A DNA stretch of 64,000 nt from Shinisaurus crocodilurus (GCA_021292165.1 CM037877.1:109367858-109431857); one strand, 5' to 3'. Positions 33,857 to 43,740 are shown, counted from the stretch's first letter. The notes: generated by a model from the sequence alone, not told the origin. Translations and numbers: made by a program.

Positions 33857-34316
33857 TACATTTATTTATCGCCCATCTGGCCGGCAAACCGGCCACCCTG
33901 GGCGATGTACATAAGATAAAAACAGGATAAAATACATTTAAAACAGTATAAAATTTTAAAATCATAGCCCACCCCATATTCCCGCCTGAACAGCCAAGTT
34001 TTTAGTGAGCGGCGGAAGCTCAGCAGAGAGGGGTCATGGCGGAGGTCACTCGGGAGAGAGTTCCACAGTACAGGGGCCGCCACAGAAAAGGCCCTCTTCC
34101 TAGTCCCCACCAGTCTAGCTGCTCTGGCTGAAGGGACAAGGAGAAGGCCGTCTGTGGCAGATCTTGTTGAGTGGCCTACTTGGTGTTGCTGGAGATGCTC
34201 CTTGAGATAGACTGGACCGGAGCCATATAGGGTTTTAAAGGTCAAAACCAACACCTTGAATTCGGCTCGGCAAGCAACTGGTAGCCAGTGCAGCTCGTTG
34301 AGCACATATCCTGACA
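33856..34316 (-). pseudogene. L2-like LINE 3' end
   Basis: The minus-strand frame encodes about 140 residues of LINE polyprotein C-terminus: 'LHWLPVACRAEFKVLVLTFK', then 'GSGPVYLKEHL', 'RAFSVAAPVLWNSLPSDLRH' and 'SLLSFRRSLKTWLFRREYG', followed by a stop and a GCCAGATGGGCGATAAATAAA-type tail. The LHWLPV and VAAPxLWNSLP motifs are typical of L2-related LINEs, downstream of the reverse transcriptase. No RT or endonuclease remains here. It sits inside an antisense L1, so it inserted later or was joined by deletion. Confidence 0.85.
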
Positions 34317-34522
34317 AAGCATACTCCCCTTCCCCTTTATTAATACATAGTCTAATAATTGATTCCATATATCCATAAACTTATTCTTCTTTCTGTCCTT
34401 TTTTGCATTTGATACTACAAGTTAGTTTATCGTTTAGGGCTATATCCCAAACTTCCTTATACCAATCAGTTATTTGGAAAACATGTTGAACTTTCCATTT
34501 TCTCGCTATCATTAGCCTAGCC

Positions 34523-34870
34523 CAGTGCTTCTCAATTATTTTCTGTCATGCCCCTCCTAGGAAGAAGAAAACATTTCGCGCCCCCCGCGCGACTGTAAAT
34601 AGTATCATTTGTCTATAAAATTGTTATAAGTACACCTCTGCATAACACTGTATCCTTATTAACGTATAAGAGAATAAAAAAAGAAAGAAATGTGGATCAA
34701 TTTACAACAAAGAATAGCTTTATTAACTGTAGCAGAAAAGATTTAAAGGAGCACAGGATTTAAAGGAACACAATATTAAAAAAAAACTTTTAACTGAGGT
34801 CAAACAAGCCCCCCTTTACGGAGCCTCGCGCCCCCCCTGGGGGCCCCGCCCCACTATTTGAGAAGCACTG
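34523..34870. mobile_element. Family F hAT-type element, 348 bp, perfect 8-bp TSD
   Basis: Termini CAGTGCTTCTCAATTATTTT and CTATTTGAGAAGCACTG are inverse over the outer 13 bp, flanked by exact gcctagcc (34515-34522, 34871-34878), which has TA at positions 4-5. The interior is AT-rich with GCGCCCCCC blocks at both ends. Non-coding. Removing it rejoins the L1 frame. Confidence 0.96.
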
Positions 34871-35107
34871 GCCTAGCCGCAGTTAACAAGTTTACAATTA
34901 GTTTCTTCGTATTTTGGTCGCAAATAAGTTTCTCCGTTATTGATAACAATGCTAGTTTTGGACAGACCTCTAAGTTAATAGCAACAATTTCCGATATTTC
35001 TGTAAAAACCTCTTGCCAAAAAACCAGTACATTTTTACAACTCCACCACATATGAGCATATGTCCCTTTTCCCTGACATTCCCCTCCAACAAAATGCGGA
35101 GCAATTA

Positions 35108-35430
35108 TTATCTATACACTAACAGAATCCCCAATCTGACTCTGGTCCCAAGGCTAAGGTACACAGACTCAACATGAGCCAGCTCCTTCATAGGAAATCT
35201 GGCCAGGGAGATATCATCTTTATAAACCACTGCTACACCACCTCCCCGCCCGCTTCCCCTTGCCTGCTCTATCACGGAGAACCCGACAGGGAGAAGCAGC
35301 GCCCAAACAGGTCTACTTGCCTCCCCTAGCCAGGTCTCTGTGATGCACATGCGGGCAAAAAGCCAGCGAATCCAGGGGGATCAGATGCAATAGAGATCAT
35401 CAGAGTCCCTGTACTTTTATGGTGCCCATG
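35108..35430 (-). pseudogene. LINE endonuclease fragment (L2/CR1 group)
   Basis: The minus-strand frame from 35350 gives 'MCITETWLGEASRPVWALLL' and 'GRGGGVAVVYKDDISLARFP', the ITETWL and GRGGGVAxxxK motifs of the apurinic-type endonuclease domain of L2/CR1-group LINEs. The catalytic E and T of the ETW motif are present. The domain is truncated on both sides and there is no downstream RT, so it is a dead fragment. It may be the 5' part of the same insertion as 33856-34316. Confidence 0.8.
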
Positions 35431-36125
35431 GACCCAGGGTGATGGGGCAGATGGCCTCTCAGAGATTCAGGGCTCGAAATGAAAGATTTGGGGCTCCAGC
35501 TCTTGTGGGCCGCCCCCTAACACCACCTCTGCCTAGCAGCAAGTGGTCAGCAATTGAGCCAAAGACTCCCCACCACACACACAGCTTGTCCCCAGACCTC
35601 CCGCTGGCAAGGCTGGTGCATGAACTGGATATACCTCATGAATATTTCATGCCCCATCCTCGGAGTGAACTCCGGGCTCCCATCAACAGCACCAGTGTGT
35701 CAACATCATCAACAGCTCCTTCTACCTTGTTCCTGTCACAGCAGACAGTGGAGTACAGCGGATTCCCTCCTGAACAAGACCTGCATCGTATATGCTCCAG
35801 CAGTTATTAAACACATCACTCACGGGCCGATGTGACCTTCATAGGAGATCAGACGGTGGAGTTGGCGCCGCACAAACTGATACTCAGTACCTGATCGGAA
35901 TGATTTCTGGTGCAGGCAGGACTGCTGAGGGCAAAAGAGCTCCCTGCACACAGCGACTCTCCAAACAATGCCAATCATGACCTGCCTTATTTTACCACAA
36001 GTAGCTGCTGCTTATTTTGACGAATCCAACTTAGTGCCAGACAAATACATAAACCCTGTGTGATGTGCGTACATGCAGGGGATTCAGGATGCTAACAGAC
36101 TGAGATTGTAGTGTAGTGCTTAAGG
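35431..36125. other. Anonymous non-coding sequence
   Basis: No repeat is recognised. A 123-codon open frame across 35439-35810 has no similarity I recognise and no clean splice context. Confidence 0.35.
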
Positions 36126-36703
36126 CAGGGGTGGGCAACCTGTGGCCCTTCAGATGTTGTTGGACGGCAATTATTATATTTTATATTTTATTATTATTAA
36201 TAAACGTTTATTTATACCAAAGGGCGGGACAAATAACATATACAGTAAACATAACAATACAATAAAATGTATAAAATGTTCAGCAACCCAGAAATCACAT
36301 GGAGAATGTGCCACTACATTTATGAAGCTTATTTTAGAAGGCTGTGAAATATTATTATATTTATATTTATATCCCGCCTTTTTTCTGGCAAGGAACCCAA
36401 AGCAGCTTACATAATCCTCCTCCTCCTCCTCCCTCCTCCTCCTCTCCATTTTATCCTCACAACAGCCCTGTGGGGTAGGTTGGGCTGTGAGTCAGTGACT
36501 GGCCCAGAGTTGAGTCGCCCAGTGAGCTTCATGGCTGAGCGGGGACTAGAACCTGGATCTCCCGAGTCCCAGTCCAGCACCCTCACCACTACGCCACGCT
36601 GGCTCACCCATTCCCATCAGCCCCATCCAATGCAGTCAAGGGTGAGGGATGGTGGGAGCTGCAGTCCAGCAGCATCTCGAGGGTCACAAGTTGCCAACCC
36701 CTG
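36126..36703. mobile_element. Family C hAT-type MITE split by nested insertions
   Basis: Left arm CAGGGGTGGGCAACCTGTGG through 'tgttgttggacggcaa' (to about 36171) and right arm 'cccattcccatcagcccca' through CACAAGTTGCCAACCCCTG (36605-36703). Between them lie an unclassified AT-rich tail (36172-36349) and a full Sauria-like SINE. Confidence 0.8.
36350..36606 (-). mobile_element. Sauria-like tRNA-derived SINE, full length, minus strand
   Basis: The reverse complement begins GAGCCAGCGTGGCGTAGTGG, with box B in 'ccaggttctagtccccgc', and ends in the shared tail 'gtaagctgctttgggttcct'. An expanded GGA run (about 36416-36445) lies where the 29731 copy has a short GAGGAGGATGATG segment. It is inserted within a family C MITE. 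Confidence 0.92.
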
Positions 36704-36816
36704 ACCGAAAACTATGAGCTGGGAAGTCCCCATTCAAATTCCATCTCAGCCATGGATGCACTAGCTGGTATCAGGTATAGTAAACCACCATCCCATCAGT
36801 CTCAGCGCCTCTCTTT

Positions 36817-36972
36817 TCATAGATTTCATAGATCATAGAGTTGGAAGGAGCCTACAAGGCTATCGAGTCCAACCCCCTGCTCAATGCAGGAAACTAGAGG
36901 AAGGGTCTCCCATCCAAGTAACAACCAGGCCTGACCCTGCTTAGCTTTCCACACTCAGACAAGCTGAGCCAG
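36817..36972 (-). mobile_element. 5S-rRNA-derived SINE with CR1 tail, minus strand
   Basis: The reverse complement of 36904-36966 aligns with vertebrate 5S rRNA from its middle to the internal promoter's box C: 'ggaaagctaagcagggtcag' then 'gcctggttgttacttggatg' and GGAGACC. Lower coordinates carry the CR1-like tail (inverse of 'gggttggactcgatagcctt', then GATCTATGAAATCTATGAA). The 5' third of 5S is replaced by an unrelated GGCTGGCTCAGC head. Two further copies are at 40720-40883 and 46662-46829. It is not a working 5S gene. Confidence 0.9.
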
Positions 36973-37003
36973 CCCCTAGCCTGTTTGTCATATGGGGATA
37001 ATC

Positions 37004-37342
37004 ATGGTCGGTATCAAGGGTAGGCATGGTTGGGCACTTTCCAAGAGTCTACACCCCAGCGGGGGCCTATTGATAAGAGCCTCCTGGAGTTGCTCCTCGT
37101 CTTCACCATGGCAACCTGCTTATTCACCTGCCTCTCGCTCTGGCCCAGGCAATGGTGGTGGTGAGAAGGAGGAGCGGTAGATGCCACTGCCTATGTGCTC
37201 ACTGGCTGTTTGCCTGTCAAGCAAGCAAGTGGGAGCAATGATGAGAAAGAGGAGGAGGAGGAGCAAGAGCAGCTGGTGACCATGGTGGTGAGAAGGTAAA
37301 CTCCATGACGGAGAGGGGCCATTGAGGGTGTCTTGCCCAACA
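37004..37342 (+). repeat. Family H repeat
   Basis: Collinear with 24493-24858. Shared 'ggtaggcatggttgggcac', 'acaccccagcgggggcc', 'atggcaacctgcttattcac' and 'agcagctggtgaccatggtg'. The left terminus is diverged. Confidence 0.78.
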
Positions 37343-37347
37343 ATGGC

Positions 37348-37450
37348 ACTGATCCTAGCGTACCCTACAGGTTTATTGTAAGGATGAAATCATATATCAA
37401 GTGCTTTGAACAGTCAGAAAGTGCTATATAAATATTAATTATTGTTGGCA
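37348..37450 (+). mobile_element. MIR / CORE-SINE tail remnant
   Basis: 'taccctacaggtttattgta', 'aggatgaaatcatatatcaa' and 'aaagtgctatataaatatta' follow the MIR 3' region order. It is ancient and diverged. Confidence 0.75.
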
Positions 37451-38137
37451 CCTGTGGTTTTGCTAGATGTCTATTTTAGCTCATCTTCTCCTATGTACAC
37501 ATTTTATTTTGATACGTTTGTATGACCATTTCTTTCTCTGTAATGCAGATCGTACACATGCAAGTACCAAAAATAAAATAGAACTGTTTCACTATCTGCC
37601 ATTTCTGCCCTGCCCTGCCCTCCGGCTGCTAGAAATGTGATGAACTTGAACCTCATGGGTGCTACAGTCTAACACCCGTCTGTCCAGGTCTTATGTCTGC
37701 AGAATTAATCAGCTCAACTCTGCAGTGAACTTTTGACTTGTAGTAGGCCAAAGACTGATAGTTTGGGGGAGAGGGCAGGGAGAACCCATACATTTAACAC
37801 CAGTGTGGAAGCACCTCAGACAAGGAGTGGGCAGGTCCCCCCAACAACCAGTGACTGCTGTTTGGCCTAGCAGGCAATAGGAATTGTCTTTATATTGCTC
37901 TGTATTTGTAACAAACAGGATGTGAACAAACAAGTTCAGGTGAACGCTGTTCCCCCCCCCCACCCTACAGCATGTGAAAGAAGAAAAAAGAAAGGTGGGT
38001 GGCATTTATATACTGCTTCTCATTTGAAACAAATCCTGCTGCGTCAGGGCAGCAGAAGCAAACCCCATTTCATTCCAGTAGCCATGATGGTGCTAGGATG
38101 TAAGTGAGTTTCAAATGAAAAATAAACATAAAATAAT
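37451..38137. other. Anonymous non-coding sequence
   Basis: No feature recognised. Confidence 0.4.
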
Positions 38138-38605
38138 GCTCAGGGTGGAATCTAATTGGGATGCCGGTAACCCACCAAACTCGGAGGGTTACAGGCATCC
38201 TATGGAGGGCAGGAGGAGCACAGAGGCCAAAGTTGCCTCCATGCTCCTCCTGCCCTGCAAAGCACTTAGACGGCCGATTTTGGCTATCTAACTGCAGTGC
38301 TTCAGACAGAGGGGGAAGGAAGGAGGCTGAGGCACCGCCAGGATACCTTGTATCTTGGTGGCACCTGTCTCCTCCCTGCCCCCTGGAACGACCCCAAAAG
38401 CCCTTTTCCAAGGCCGCTCTTACAACCTCAGAGAAGCAGCCGGTGCGGTTCTTTCCGCACTGGCTGTGGGGGGAGGGGAAGGGATCCGAGCATGTATCCC
38501 CAGCTATGAGGTCGGAGCGATTTCCCAACCTCAGCTGAGAATCCGGAAAAACAAACAAACCTATGGCTGTCTAGATACTGTCTAGCAGCCACAGAATTGC
38601 GCCAT
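38138..38605 (+). mobile_element. Family J DNA element, uninterrupted copy
   Basis: About 470 bp from CAGGGTGGAATCTAATTGGGATGCC to CACAGAATTGCGCCATCA. It includes an internal near-palindrome (AGGAGGAGC...GCTCCTCC around 38208-38260). It defines the family order used to recognise 4736-5194 and 15189-15590. Non-coding. Confidence 0.65.
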
Positions 38606-38654
38606 CAGAGTATTTCTCTTTTTGGGGTCAGCGTTGTTTTCGTTTGTTCTACAG

Positions 38655-38797
38655 CAGTGTTCTCCAACCTTGGGTCCCCAGATGTATGTTTTTGGCCTAC
38701 AACTCCCAGCATGCCCCAGCCAGCTATGCTGGCTGGGGCATGCTGGGAGTTGTAGGCCAAAAACATACATCTGGGGACCCAAGGTTGGAGAACACTG
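38655..38797. mobile_element. Family B hAT-type foldback MITE, 143 bp
   Basis: An almost perfect palindrome from CAGTGTTCTCCAACCTTGGG to its inverse, with centre 'cagccagctatgctggctg'. Flanks ttctacag and ttctaaag differ at one base and carry central TA. It is the longest and most intact family B copy, so it approximates the parental form. Confidence 0.97.
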
Positions 38798-39346
38798 TTC
38801 TAAAGCATTAGGAATGTAAAAGCAGCGGCAAAGTATGGAATTGTGATGGGGTGAGAGGAGAAGAGAAATGTTAATTGTGTACTTCACCACTGAAGTAACA
38901 CACACAGCCATCCAACCCCCCACCCCCCACCCCCAATAAGGAACAAAATAACCTATCTGCACCACTGGCTTTATAGGACTATGCCATGCATATGTACATC
39001 ATATTTTCAAGCCAGATTGATATGCTGTATCATCTTATTATGAATACAAGTGTCTGAATGAGTCCCAAGGACAAATTGAGCCAGCCAGTCAGCCAGCCAA
39101 TGAACTTTTGTACTGATTGCACATGTGTATATTTTTGCCCTGGATACTTCCAGAGAGTTTTGTCACTAAAGAAGTTATTTGGCAAGCACAGTGTTGAATC
39201 TTGGCTACTGAAGTGAGGCTCCACTCTGGAGATGAAAACTGATTTATTTACAGGGTTATATACAGATCCCTGGCAGGGCTCCTAACACAGGTCTGCAGCA
39301 GGTTTTGTCCTAGTATAAGGGAAGAGAGTTAGGGAGGCATCTAGAG
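38798..39346. other. Anonymous non-coding sequence
   Basis: No feature recognised. Confidence 0.4.
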
Positions 39347-39482
39347 CAGCCTCTAGACTCTAGAGGTGTTGGAATACAAATTCCACCCCCCCCCCAGCAT
39401 CCCTTTCCACTGGCCATGCTGGCTGGGAATGATGGGAGTGGTAGTCCAAGACATCTGAAGGGCCCCAGGCTGGGGAATGCTG
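39347..39482. mobile_element. Family D hAT-type foldback MITE
   Basis: CAGCCTCTAGACTCTAGAGG to CCAGGCTGGGGAATGCTG, 136 bp, with decayed left arm and well-kept right arm. Flanks atctagag and atatagag agree at seven of eight with central TA. Confidence 0.85.
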
Positions 39483-39565
39483 ATATAGAGGCTAGCCTGC
39501 ATTTAAGATCATAGCACACAGGTAATTCACTGGGACCGAATCACTACGCACTGGAATGTTTCAGG

Positions 39566-39764
39566 CAGTGGAGACTGGTGACTCAAATGTCGGGTGTGTG
39601 TGTATCCACACTGAGCTTTAGTCTGAACTTTAAAGGACCTATCCATGGTGCTGAACCAGAGCCCAAAACTAGGTTCAGTGCCACGGATAGCGCCTTAAAA
39701 GTTCAGACTGCAACCCGGAGTGGGTACACTGCCCCACTGATGTTGGAGCCACCAGCCTCCACTG
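39566..39764. mobile_element. Family E hAT-type foldback MITE, 199 bp
   Basis: CAGTGGAGACTGGTGACTC to GGAGCCACCAGCCTCCACTG. Flanks gtttcagg and gtttcacg differ at one base. The arms contain the inverse pair CTATCCATGGTGCTGAA / TTCAGTGCCACGGATAG. Confidence 0.92.
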
Positions 39765-40391
39765 GTTTCACGGTGTTCTCACAAGCCAGTAACGGCTTGC
39801 ATTGGTTTTAAAGTTTCAATATTGGGACGGCGCCAGTATTGTTCAGGTACTAACAAATGCATCCAGCTATTACACAATACTTGCGGCACTTAATAAAAGC
39901 AAGGCTGCAGCAGCTGGCAATTAGAGTGAATAAGAGCATCCTTTCCCTTTTCTCTCTCAACTTGAGCTAAACTAGATACAAGAAGCAATGCAAAGTTCCA
40001 TTTGAATGATTGCCCTAAGTTCGCCATCATACATGCCTGAATCGTTACATAGTGAAGTCCTTTGCATCCAGCATACGTAAAAAAACATTTGCCTTTATGT
40101 CATTTGCTCTTTGGAAGTCTCTCTGCCATTATGTAACTCGTGGTTGGGTAACACCAGCTTACACAAAGCTTTGTTTTACGGGCCTCCTTTGGCAGCCCAA
40201 GGCAGGACTAACTGTATAGGACTGATGCAACCCATTCTTAAGACATCGTTGCTCCTCCAGTGAAAGTATATGCCAAATGGAGGTGCTCAGGCTGAATGGC
40301 GAGGCAGGATGGGGCCAGAGAGCAAGGCTGCTTGAGAGAGAATGGGAAGGGGAATGGAAGTCCTGTGCCGAAGAAAGACTAGCTACTAAAC
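39765..40391. other. Anonymous non-coding sequence
   Basis: No feature recognised. Confidence 0.4.
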
Positions 40392-40468
40392 CAGTGTTCT
40401 CCAACCTTGGGTCCCCAGACGTTTTTGGCCTACAACTCCCAGCATGCCCCAGCCAGCGTAGAACACTG
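40392..40468. mobile_element. Family B hAT-type MITE, 77-bp deletion derivative, perfect TSD
   Basis: The left arm is complete (CAGTGTTCTCCAACCTTGGG ... CCCCAGCCAGC) but the right arm is reduced to TAGAACACTG. The exact octamer tactaaac flanks it (40384-40391, 40469-40476). About ten terminal bases on one side therefore sufficed, or the deletion happened after insertion. Confidence 0.95.
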
Positions 40469-40477
40469 TACTAAACA

Positions 40478-40590
40478 CACAATCCTATGCAGATTTAGAC
40501 AGCATCCCTCCAGCCAGCCATGCTGGCTGCGGCATGATGGGAATTGTAGGACTTTTCCCCTATCTAAACATGCATAGGATTGTGTCCTAA
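40478..40590. mobile_element. Family I palindromic element
   Basis: CACACAATCCTATGCAGATT on the left and AAACATGCATAGGATTGTGT on the right, inverted, around a 'ccagccagccatgctggctg' centre. Same terminal motif as 44748-44884 and as family J. It lies two bases after the TSD of a family B element. Confidence 0.8.
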
Positions 40591-40719
40591 GTGGATTTAA
40601 TTGGAGCCCAGTGCTGCCATAGACTGCCTTCCTTGTGCCATCAGTGCTGGGACAGGGAGGTATTTTTGGGCATCTGCTTTTTTAACCAGTCAATATTACA
40701 AAAGAGTGGAAACACCTGC

Positions 40720-40883
40720 GGCTCACGCTGGCTCAGCTTGTCTGAGTGTGGAAAGCTAAGCTGGGTCAGGCCTGGTTATTACTTGGATGGGAGACCCCTC
40801 CTCTAGTTTCCTGCACTGAGCAGGGGGTTGGACTCAGATGGCCTTGTAGGCCCCTTCCAACTCTGTGATCTATGAAATCTATA
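40720..40883 (+). mobile_element. 5S-rRNA-derived SINE with CR1 tail
   Basis: Segment 40741-40796 is 5S-like: 'tgtggaaagctaagctgggt', 'caggcctggttattacttgg' and ATGGGAGACC, covering the intermediate element and box C of the 5S internal control region. It is followed at 40800 by 'tagtttcctgcactgagcag', 'gggttggactcagatggcct' and 'ccccttccaactctgtgatc', the CR1 3' end, terminating in ATCTATGAAATCTAT. The class corresponds to SINE3 (5S-derived) elements. It is presumed to use CR1 reverse transcriptase through the shared tail. Confidence 0.92.
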
Positions 40884-41498
40884 AGCCATACACAGTGTGA
40901 CTGTATGTGTTCTGTATGAATATTTGCCTATTGTCTGCTCTCCTCCCTCCTTCCCCTGTGATTAGTCTCACTTTTGACTCGGCCCTGCCTAGGGCATACA
41001 AAAGACACCTGCAGCCAATTTACATCTCCATGAGGATTTCTCCGGGTAAAGAATAAAGGCTTACTGTGCAGAATGGCTGCCGTGCTGGTGCTAATCAATA
41101 CTGGCCTGATGGATGGCCTGCCAGCAGTCTTTCAAGCACATCAGTTCGGGGCGGCTGTGAGATTTTCTGCTTGCTCACTGCTTAACAAAATAAATAGAGA
41201 TGGATCCAGGCATTTAGCATTTTGCTCCAACCCGGGGGCTTTAACTCGTTTAAGGTGCACTGCTGCTCCTGGGTGCCTTGTAAAGAATGTTAAGCCCTGA
41301 ACCATTTTTTTTTGGGTTGTTGTTGTTCAAAGTGTGCTGTGGGTAAAGAAGAAAAGAGCAATATCCTAAATATAGAAGAATACTTGGGGAGTGAGCCTTT
41401 GTTTGGGGAAAATTGTTCTGCTTTAAAAAAGAAAAGACAAGGAAAAAAGAAAAAGGGAAGCCATTCCCTTCCATTTCATGAGTGCTCTTACACAAGGG
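40884..41498. other. Anonymous non-coding sequence
   Basis: No classified element recognised. Confidence 0.4.
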
Positions 41499-41592
41499 CA
41501 CCCTTCTCCAACTTGGCGCCCTCCAGATATTTTGGATTAAAACTCCCAGAATTCCTGTACATTAGCCATGCTGGCTGGGGCTGATGGGAGAG

Positions 41593-41767
41593 ATAACCAG
41601 GCTGTGCATAAGGGGGAAAACTCTGCTTCGGCCTAACCAGGATAGGACCGACTCCTTCCCACATCCTCCAACAAAGTTTTGGAGTTTGTTGGAGGATGTG
41701 GGAAGGAGTCGGTCCTATCCTGGTTAGGCCGAAGCAGAGTTTTCCCCCTTATGCACAGCCTGGTTAT
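41593..41767. repeat. Perfect palindrome, 83-bp arms, 9-nt spacer
   Basis: Arms 41593-41675 and 41685-41767 are exact reverse complements, with spacer 41676-41684. The right arm is the first 81 bp of the LTR-like repeat (also at 63763), so the left arm is a secondary inverted copy of that repeat's 5' end. Confidence 0.95.
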
Positions 41768-41916
41768 TGAAACCGGTTATCACCACGTGGGTTGTTAAAC
41801 CCTGCTAAAAGGCTCTTAAAAGGAAACGGATTGTCCAAACAAGGTTTAAAACTAATACATTTATTAGTTTTACTTAGTCTGTTTATTCATATGTGTGTGT
41901 CCATCATGTTGGAGAG

Positions 41917-41960
<44 letters not shown>

Positions 41961-42073
41961 CAGGAAGTAGGGAAGAGGGGTTACAAAACATGCACCCTGG
42001 GAATTGTTCAATTAACTCTTTCCTCCTACTCTAACTAGTGGTTATATCACCTCATTGATTTAAGCAAGCAACA
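41687..42073 (+). mobile_element. Unclassified LTR-like repeat, copy 1
   Basis: Begins TGTTGGAGGATGTGGGAAGG and ends AAGCAAGCAACA, giving TGTT...AACA, the form of retroviral or LTR-retrotransposon ends. A GA microsatellite (41917-41960) expanded inside it. Copy 2 at 63763 starts at the same base and is about 95 percent identical by eye over 230 bp. Target duplication is obscured by the 5' inverted copy. I see no tRNA primer site or coding flank, so a solo LTR is an inference. Confidence 0.55.
41917..41960. repeat. (GA)n microsatellite
   Basis: A pure GA run inside the LTR-like repeat. Confidence 0.96.
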
Positions 42074-42121
42074 TTACAATTTCCAACAAACATCTGGGGT
42101 GCACCAGGTTGGGGAAGGCTG

Positions 42122-42589
42122 CATTAGGGAAAGGCAGCTGGAAGTCTAGGACCAGGGAGGGCACAAATCCAGCCTCCTACACACGCTGCCGCTGCCTTTT
42201 TGATGGTAGCGCCCTCTTTACAGGTGGTCCTAACTACAGGGGCTCACTCGGCCATTTCACTGAAACTGAAAATGGATGGGACCGAGGTTCGCTGCGACTC
42301 TCTCATCCCAACAGATTTCAGTTCAGCTTAAGCACAAACAACATTCTCTGGCTTGAAGTCTGTATGCATTAATTTGTGGGGTAGCTGCCACACAAATTGA
42401 ACCGGCGGCCAAGTGGGGTATTGGTAAAAAGAATTAAAAAAAATATATAAACAAATGCAGAGGCAGGAATTTAAAAAAGCAAACAGATGACATCAATGTT
42501 TGGGTGGTTTTTTTGCAGGGTGTCCAAATGGCAACCTCCCCCCCCCCCACCAGCTCAGAATATTTGTCTGGTATTGAAATGCTATACAT
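42122..42589. other. Anonymous non-coding sequence
   Basis: No feature recognised, apart from a C-homopolymer near 42538-42549. Confidence 0.4.
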
Positions 42590-42727
42590 CAGCCTCCCTC
42601 AACCTGGTGCCCTCCAGATGTGTTGGACCGTAACTCCCATCATTCCCAGCCAACATGACCATGCTGGCTGGGGATGATGGGAGTTGCAGTCCAACACATC
42701 TGGAGGGCACCAGGTTGAGGGAGGCTG
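42590..42727. mobile_element. Family D hAT-type foldback MITE, best copy
   Basis: A 138-bp near-perfect palindrome from CAGCCTCCCTCAACCTGGTG to CACCAGGTTGAGGGAGGCTG, with centre 'catgaccatgctggctgggg'. Its arms define the family. Flanks (ctatacat / ctgtgtgc) no longer match. Confidence 0.92.
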
Positions 42728-42832
42728 CTGTGTGCATCCTTCTGCTGTTCATCATTTCATTTAATGCAGTAGGTCTCCCCTTTACATTTGCACCCCACAT
42801 TGATAATGTAACCACAACATGTGGCTTTTGTG

Positions 42833-43245
42833 CAGTTTTTACCCCCACCTTTCTAAAAGGTAGAAATGCCTCTCCTAAGGCTTATTTCCTGGGGGTAAAA
42901 CCTTCAAGCTAAAATATGCTGGCATTTTTGTCCCTGTCCCCTTTTGCCTTCAGCCCTGCCTGGCACTGGAACGCGGACCCCGAGAGCTGCTCCAAAATGG
43001 AATTTAGCAGTGGAGGCGGGTGGCTCCAATGTCAGTGGGGCAGTGTATCCACTGTGGGTTTCAACCTGAATTTTAAAGGAACTATCCATGGTGCTAAGGG
43101 GCTCAGGTTCAGCACCATGGATAGCTCATTAAAAGTTCAGACTAAAGTCCGGAGTGGATACCCCGCCCCAGCTGACATTGGAGCCACCAGCCTCCACTGG
43201 AATTTAGCCTTCAGGATGAAAGAGGTTCAACACCCCTCATGTAGA
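42833..43245. mobile_element. Family G element remnant interrupted by family E
   Basis: 'gtagaaatgcctctcctaag', 'aagctaaaatatgctggcat' and 'ccccttttgccttcagccct' match 62750-62870. After the family E insertion the sequence resumes as 'agccttcaggatgaaagagg'. Both ends are decayed. Confidence 0.78.
43008..43199. mobile_element. Family E hAT-type foldback MITE, 192 bp, perfect TSD
   Basis: CAGTGGAGGCGGGTGGCTCC to GGAGCCACCAGCCTCCACTG, exact octamer gaatttag on both sides (43000-43007, 43200-43207). It is inserted in a family G element, so E was active after G here. Confidence 0.97.
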
Positions 43246-43302
43246 CAACATTGAACTAGGTGGACCCGTGGACCGTGGGCAGCTTCCTACATTCCTAATT
43301 GC
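43238..43302 (+). mobile_element. tRNA-derived squamate SINE, tail fragment
   Basis: 'gacaacattgaactaggtgg' then 'gggcagcttcctacattcct' matches the 3' end of the SINE at 29310-29565. Confidence 0.65.
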
Positions 43303-43740
43303 CTCAGACTCAGGGGAAGCTTGTGTCCCACGCAAGTGATCCAACCTCCAACCATGCTCTGAATCCTTGCACAGTACTCATCAACTCAACACTGGCAGGG
43401 TGTTTGGGGAATGTGAAGCTCCCCATGAGCTTAGGGGTCCATTAAAACTTCACCCTTCCCTCCCCCCCCTAGATCTGAAAGTCCCATTTCTCCCTATCAT
43501 TGGTATCTTCCTTGCTGCCATTTTTAAATCTTGTCTCCTATGCTTTTATGAGCAAGTGGCACCGCTAACTACAACAACATTTAGACTAATAGGATCCACT
43601 TATTCTGAGTTCCAGACCAGCGCCTTCGTGACTGCTTGACAAAAGAGACGGAGCTAGAACATAAATTAAGCATCTTGGGTTGGGAGGGAATTTGATTTGG
43701 CTGGGATGCCAATAAGCGAGAGAACCAGCATGGCACGGAT
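43303..43740. other. Anonymous non-coding sequence
   Basis: No feature recognised. Confidence 0.4.

Larger units (their letters stand above)
33616..35105 (-). pseudogene. L1 ORF2 C-terminus and 3' UTR, antisense, twice interrupted
   Basis: On the minus strand, 35051-34871 translates to an L1 ORF2 C-terminal segment with 'HMWWSCKNVLVFWQEVFTEI' and 'KKLIVNLLTAAR'. Beyond a 348-bp hAT element it continues as 'LMIARKWKVQHVFQITDWYK' to about 34385. The 3' UTR and A-rich tail (33616-33800 as T-rich or A-rich strand) resembles that of the L1 ending at 60299. An L2-like LINE end (33856-34316) lies between the ORF end and the tail. All domains N-terminal to this are missing. Confidence 0.8.
41499..42121. 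mobile_element. Family D hAT-type MITE interrupted by an LTR-like insertion
   Basis: The left arm (41499-41590) reads CACCCTTCTCCAACTTGGCG to 'ggctgatgggag'. The right arm (42074-42121) reads 'ttacaatttccaacaaacat' to GGTTGGGGAAGGCTG. Flanks cacaaggg and cattaggg agree at six of eight. The intervening 41591-42073 holds the palindrome and LTR-like repeat described separately. Confidence 0.8.

Noticed and set aside
35439..35810. 123-codon plus-strand frame as a possible exon
   Set aside because: No recognised domain, no splice context, and composition like its surroundings. It lies next to a decayed LINE.
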